DNA of 32,336 bases from an uncultured Prevotella sp. GTDB taxonomy: Bacteria > Bacteroidota > Bacteroidia > Bacteroidales > Bacteroidaceae. The notes below the pieces were generated by a model that was not told where the DNA came from, made no database searches, and saw only the letters and a program-made list of their open reading frames with translations. Below, piece by piece: positions 30,329 through 32,336 of this stretch (its first letter is position 1; the number at the start of each line of letters is the position of its first letter). The stretch is from positions 1 to 32,336 of the forward strand of contig CAJOCR010000023.1 of NCBI GenBank assembly GCA_905236755.1. Direction: 5' to 3'. The position numbers were made by a program, and so were the translations under genes.

Positions 30329-31035
30329 AATATTCCATAGAACAAAAGATACTTTTCAAAATTCTCCTTGATATATTGAACCGAGTGATGCCCTTTGTTG
30401 AGATGATTCTCTACTTGAACCCCACGTGCCTTTAGTGTTTTGGCAAGCAGAGCACATCCACGATAGAAGCCTCCCTCATCTTCATCGCCTGCATCCAGAT
30501 AAAATGCTATTTCTGCAGGTAATGAGCATTGACGAGCAAGGGAAAGAGGATTGTTTGCTTCCCATACATCGTGGGTACCAAAATAATGCAAGTCTTCATC
30601 ATCAAGTTGATCATCTATGGCTGGCATATGACCACCAACACGAGTAAACATTGTAGGATGCAAAAGCGCATAGTTTAGTGCTATATATCCCCCTGCCGAG
30701 CAACCACCAATAAAACGTGTAGTGGTTTTATATCGTTGCTCTATAAGTGGCATAACCTCGTCGAAGAAATAGTCACCATAAGCATTTAGTCCCAATGCAT
30801 TCTCCATTCGTGGACACACAATCAACATAGGGCGCATCCGTCCCTCGCCTATCATCTTGTCGGCAACAGTCTGCATCTCAAGAGCATGAATGATATTTTC
30901 ATCACCACTTCGTCCATGCATAAAATAAAGAACAGACAGACCATCTACATAATTGGCTGGCACATAAACCGTAACAGCCATCTTTTTATCAAGAGCCTTG
31001 CTATAAAACTCTATTGTTTCTATCTTTGATTTCAC
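30325..31035 (-). CDS. Esterase of the alpha/beta-hydrolase fold (esterase D-like)
   Basis: This 236-residue protein follows the esterase-D pattern: an N-terminal strand VTVYVPANYVDGLSVLYFMH, the nucleophile elbow GGCSAGGYIALNYAL (Ser in G-x-S-x-G) at about 110-124, an acidic DAGDEDEG region, and the catalytic His in NKGHHSVQY near the end. There is no signal peptide, so it is cytoplasmic. Family members hydrolyse acetyl or other short-chain esters, and some act on xenobiotics. It follows a CAT-like acetyltransferase by 4 bp, so the operon contains both an acyl-adding and an acyl-removing type of enzyme. Substrate unknown. Confidence 0.85.
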   Translation of the reverse strand: MKSKIETIEFYSKALDKKMAVTVYVPANYVDGLSVLYFMHGRSGDENIIHALEMQTVADKMIGEGRMRPMLIVCPRMENALGLNAYGDYFFDEVMPLIEQRYKTTTRFIGGCSAGGYIALNYALLHPTMFTRVGGHMPAIDDQLDDEDLHYFGTHDVWEANNPLSLARQCSLPAEIAFYLDAGDEDEGGFYRGCALLAKTLKARGVQVENHLNKGHHSVQYIKENFEKYLLFYGIL

Positions 31036-31039
31036 TGTT

Positions 31040-31657
31040 TTATATTTTTTTTATTTCATCCTGCAAATATTGTAGGAACCTTGCAGCATGACCACCATCC
31101 ATTTGAACATGATGAAACTGAAACGATACTGGCAGCGTCGTCTTAAACAATCCTTTATGATACTTGCCCCACATCACCATTGGGTTACAGAACTGATCAG
31201 TATATTGATTTACTATACTATCGAGTTCCGTCTGTATCATTGCAGATGTTCCGACAACCATGTAGTCATCAAGAAAAGAGCTCTTACATTCATTCGCAAC
31301 TTGTGCTGTAAGCATCATGTATTTGTGATTGAATTGTTGTAAATCATCTGAGAAAGGGATGTCGCAAGAGTTTATCCCTCCCCTACTATTCTCTACAATG
31401 ACGTTAATGGCAAGTTTGTCATAGCGATACAACTTTCCATCTACAGGCAACGTATAAAACTCCTCCACTTTACTCGCTGCCTTGCCGATGCACCAGCACA
31501 TCAACGCTGTGAACTTTACGCCACTCTTTTTACTAATCTTTATCAAGCGGGTGACATCAAGCGTCTTCACCAATGTTACCATCGGCATAGGCGATGACAT
31601 CCACATACCGAATGCTGCAGCACGACTGCTCTCTTTAGGGTTTATTTCTTTTTTCAT
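31040..31657 (-). CDS. Chloramphenicol acetyltransferase-like (CAT) family protein
   Basis: This 205-residue protein uses the ATG at 31657; a TTG three codons earlier would overlap the upstream stop. The CAT signature with the catalytic His, HHVQMDGGHAARFLQYLQ, is at the C-terminus, and the N-terminal half has the family's SRAAAFGMW and GVKFTALMCWCIGKA. The acetyl acceptor is uncertain: Bacteroidota carry many CAT-like proteins not shown to act on chloramphenicol. The usual family length is ~215 residues, so it is complete. It starts 5 bp after the YjdF gene and precedes the esterase by 4 bp. Confidence 0.83.
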   Translation of the reverse strand: MKKEINPKESSRAAAFGMWMSSPMPMVTLVKTLDVTRLIKISKKSGVKFTALMCWCIGKAASKVEEFYTLPVDGKLYRYDKLAINVIVENSRGGINSCDIPFSDDLQQFNHKYMMLTAQVANECKSSFLDDYMVVGTSAMIQTELDSIVNQYTDQFCNPMVMWGKYHKGLFKTTLPVSFQFHHVQMDGGHAARFLQYLQDEIKKI

Positions 31658-31662
31658 TCTTA

Positions 31663-32085
31663 TCAATGTCCTTTATGCTTTTCTTTTTTCTTAGCCTGTC
31701 GAAGGTCGAACTTTCGCTGTTTATCAGCTTCACGCTCTGCTTTCAGGCGTTGTTTATGTTCGGTTTTGTTTTGTTCCTGCTGCAATTTCAATGCTTGCTG
31801 CGACTTTGTGCCTATACCTTGCGACTGCATCTGTTTCTTTGCCTCACGAATCATTCGCTTTGGATTAATCCTCGGCTTTCGTTCCGCTTGCAAGGCATAA
31901 TCAGAACAAGCATCGCTAAACTTCAGCTGATGCCAGTTTTTATCAACAAACTCCATCACCTCCTTCTCCGTTGGTTCGGCACCAAACGTTACCTTACAGG
32001 CACGCAAACCCTTGCGATCGATCATCTCGAACACACCAATCCAAAAAGGATCTTCAAACAATACTGTCAGTGTACCAGAGTTCAT
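31663..32085 (-). CDS. YjdF-family (DUF2992) protein
   Basis: This 140-residue protein from the ATG at 32085 starts MNSGTLTVLFEDPFWIGVFE, the typical YjdF opening; the longer frame from 32166 adds non-conserved residues. The middle has KVTFGAEPTEKEVMEFV, and the C-terminal half is highly charged (Lys, Arg, Glu, Gln), ending in a lysine-rich tail. In Firmicutes YjdF genes are often controlled by riboswitches sensing azaaromatic compounds, which suggests a role with toxic aromatics; no such riboswitch is evident here. It heads the four-gene operon. A broken copy of its first ~38 codons lies at 20121-20262. Confidence 0.85.
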   Translation of the reverse strand: MNSGTLTVLFEDPFWIGVFEMIDRKGLRACKVTFGAEPTEKEVMEFVDKNWHQLKFSDACSDYALQAERKPRINPKRMIREAKKQMQSQGIGTKSQQALKLQQEQNKTEHKQRLKAEREADKQRKFDLRQAKKKEKHKGH

Positions 32086-32336
32086 AATCAATTTAAGAAA
32101 TGACATTGATCGGCATCGAAGCCGTTTTCCCGACAGGAAAATGACATTCAGGGGTATGAATACCATTCTGAATTTCTAACTTCTAACTCCTAACTCCTAA
32201 CTTCTAACTCCTAACTCCTAACTCTTGTAAGGCGCTTCGCTTGACGAAAATTGTCGAAATTAACGTAAATTTATCGAGAATTAATTTGTCTTGATTAGAT
32301 CTATAATTTATGAATAATTCGCGTTTAATTTTCGAT
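32086..32336. other. Right-end intergenic DNA with heptamer repeats
   Basis: No gene is supported. The stretch contains seven tandem TYCTAAC heptamers (32174-32222), then AT-rich DNA to the window end. The promoter of the YjdF operon is probably here or beyond; no clear -7 element stands out. Confidence 0.6.
32174..32222. repeat. Heptamer tandem repeat (TYCTAAC, seven copies)
   Basis: Seven consecutive units of TTCTAAC or TCCTAAC lie about 90 bp upstream of the YjdF start. Such arrays can vary in copy number by slippage. Confidence 0.85.

Noticed and set aside
32174..32222. Possible CRISPR array
   Set aside because: The units are contiguous 7-mers without spacers; simple tandem repeat only.

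Overview
The window looks like a chromosomal segment of a Bacteroidota species, most likely a Prevotella/Segatella-type gut or oral bacterium. The evidence is the Bacteroidota promoter signature (-7 element TAnnTTTG, sometimes with TTG/TTTG about 20 bp upstream), several TonB-dependent outer-membrane proteins with carboxypeptidase-D-like N-domains, a DUF4249 lipoprotein paired with a TonB receptor, LytTR regulators without receiver domains, and AT-rich intergenic DNA full of small repeats. No rRNA, tRNA, CRISPR array, intact transposase or integrase was seen. All coordinates and spacings were counted by eye.

Layout. 1-2000 is intergenic and repeat-rich around a RelE/ParE-type toxin-antitoxin pair (660-1248, minus). 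The pair has a long C-depleted leader with an internal intrinsic terminator, paired operator-like repeats, and an 18-bp direct repeat at each end. 2015-5266 (minus) is one frame joining CutC to a secreted transglutaminase-like protein; 152-bp inverted repeats lie on both sides. 6131-6985 (plus) is a BASS-family transporter with a tandem duplication on each side. 7243-17000 (minus) holds two paralogous outer-membrane barrels, a membrane-anchored TPR-LytTR regulator, a LiaF-like membrane protein and a TonB receptor. 17143-22611 (minus) is a MerR/GyrI regulator followed upstream by a string of small detoxification-type genes mixed with gene remnants. 22832-23731 (plus) is a second, 4-TM LytTR regulator. 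23759-26151 (minus) is a three-gene unit (small membrane protein, PhzF-like, transglutaminase-TPR). 26309-29651 (minus) holds a Dabb protein and a TonB receptor/DUF4249 pair. 29741-32085 (minus) is a tight four-gene enzyme operon (YjdF, CAT-like, esterase, hydrolase).

Main discovery candidate. Five minus-strand transcription units in this window carry the same promoter architecture. On the gene strand it reads RTTYRTCACA, 10 bp, GTTTATCCCA, then exactly 28 bp to the -7 element. The two half-sites always start 20 bp apart. They sit upstream of the two-gene outer-membrane barrel unit, the LiaF-like gene, the TonB receptor, the detoxification string and the PhzF/transglutaminase unit. Four of the five have a poor -33 element, as expected for activator-dependent promoters. 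Tandem half-sites with a GTTnRT core two helical turns apart are what LytTR domains bind, and the window encodes two membrane-bound LytTR proteins with closely similar DNA-binding domains. I infer a local membrane-sensing LytTR regulon for cell-envelope remodelling and detoxification; the protein-DNA link itself is untested.
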